Source: Achromobacter anxifer
GTDB taxonomy: Bacteria; Pseudomonadota; Gammaproteobacteria; Burkholderiales; Burkholderiaceae_B
Reading direction: 5' to 3'
DNA: 64,000 nt
Assembly (NCBI RefSeq): GCF_903652925.1
Contig: NZ_CAHLAR010000001.1
Location: forward strand, 434,001-498,000
Notes under the pieces: model-generated
Databases searched by the model: none
What the model saw: the letters and a program-made list of their open reading frames with translations, nothing else
What the model was told of the DNA's origin: nothing
Program-made: the position numbers and the translations under genes
Shown here: positions 63,936 to 64,000 of the stretch, piece by piece
Position numbering within the stretch: position 1 is the first letter of the stretch
Layout: each line of letters opens with the position of its first letter

Positions 63936-64000
63936 CAGTAGTCCTCCAGGCGTTCGCCGGGCATGGCGTACTGGACCCTCTGATACAGGGGAAAGACGGT
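63935..64000 (-). CDS. C-terminal end of upstream ICE gene (partial)
   Basis: The last 21 codons and stop of a minus-strand gene cut by the window edge; the peptide ends VQYAMPGERLEDY. From its position just before the TraC-like ATPase gene it should be the TIGR03751-type conjugative transfer lipoprotein. The family call rests on gene order only. Confidence 0.5.
   Translation of the reverse strand, partial: TVFPLYQRVQYAMPGERLEDY

Overview
The window is GC-rich bacterial chromosome. Its gene content points to a betaproteobacterium of the Alcaligenaceae (Achromobacter/Bordetella type): two tandem Bug-family solute receptors, a ffh/ccsA-like/ampD block, trmB and thiS, many LysR and IclR regulators, and an ICEclc/PFGI-1-type conjugative element at a tRNA-Gly gene. 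The genus is inferred from gene content and was not tested by a search.

Layout. (1) Positions 1-15583 are an accessory region ending in a tyrosine integrase (14322-15449) beside a tRNA-Leu(CAA) gene whose 3' end faces the island. It carries a LysR-controlled redox cluster (SDR-like reductase, alpha/beta hydrolase, LysR, Old Yellow Enzyme). It also carries a signalling pair (PAS-GGDEF-EAL protein and methyl-accepting chemotaxis protein) with a shared upstream motif, a second LysR paralogous to the first, and long stretches of decayed DNA. (2) Positions 15584-48150 look like core chromosome: tRNA-Leu, an NCS2 purine permease, a DKNYY protein, htpG with a clear sigma-32 promoter, an orphan HipB-like regulator, a six-gene acyl-CoA operon with two divergent IclR regulators, an MFS exporter, and a D-galactonate (dgo) operon with its IclR regulator. 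After these come GST, ampD, a ccsA-like gene, ffh, a LysM/BON protein, thiS, an iminopeptidase, trmB, an AraC/MFS pair, and tRNA-Gly(CCC). (3) Positions 48151-64000 are one end of an integrative and conjugative element: a large P4-type integrase, a divergent LysR-fragment/XRE pair, a MobH relaxase, a PrlF/YhaV toxin-antitoxin module with a perfect 20-bp operator-like palindrome, and then DUF3742 and T4SS genes. The element runs off the right edge.

How the parts work together. The acyl-CoA operon can activate a carboxylic acid with an ADP-forming CoA ligase, oxidise the thioester with two acyl-CoA dehydrogenases and reduce an enoyl intermediate, with two periplasmic receptors for capture; the substrate is unknown. 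The dgo operon imports D-galactonate, dehydrates it, phosphorylates the product and cleaves it to pyruvate and glyceraldehyde-3-phosphate. In the ICE, the genes from the ATPase (63935) leftward to the TraG-like protein (54747) read as a transfer operon on the minus strand, partly split by a terminator after the RadC-like gene.

All calls come from reading the sequence. No database search, folding program or alignment was run.
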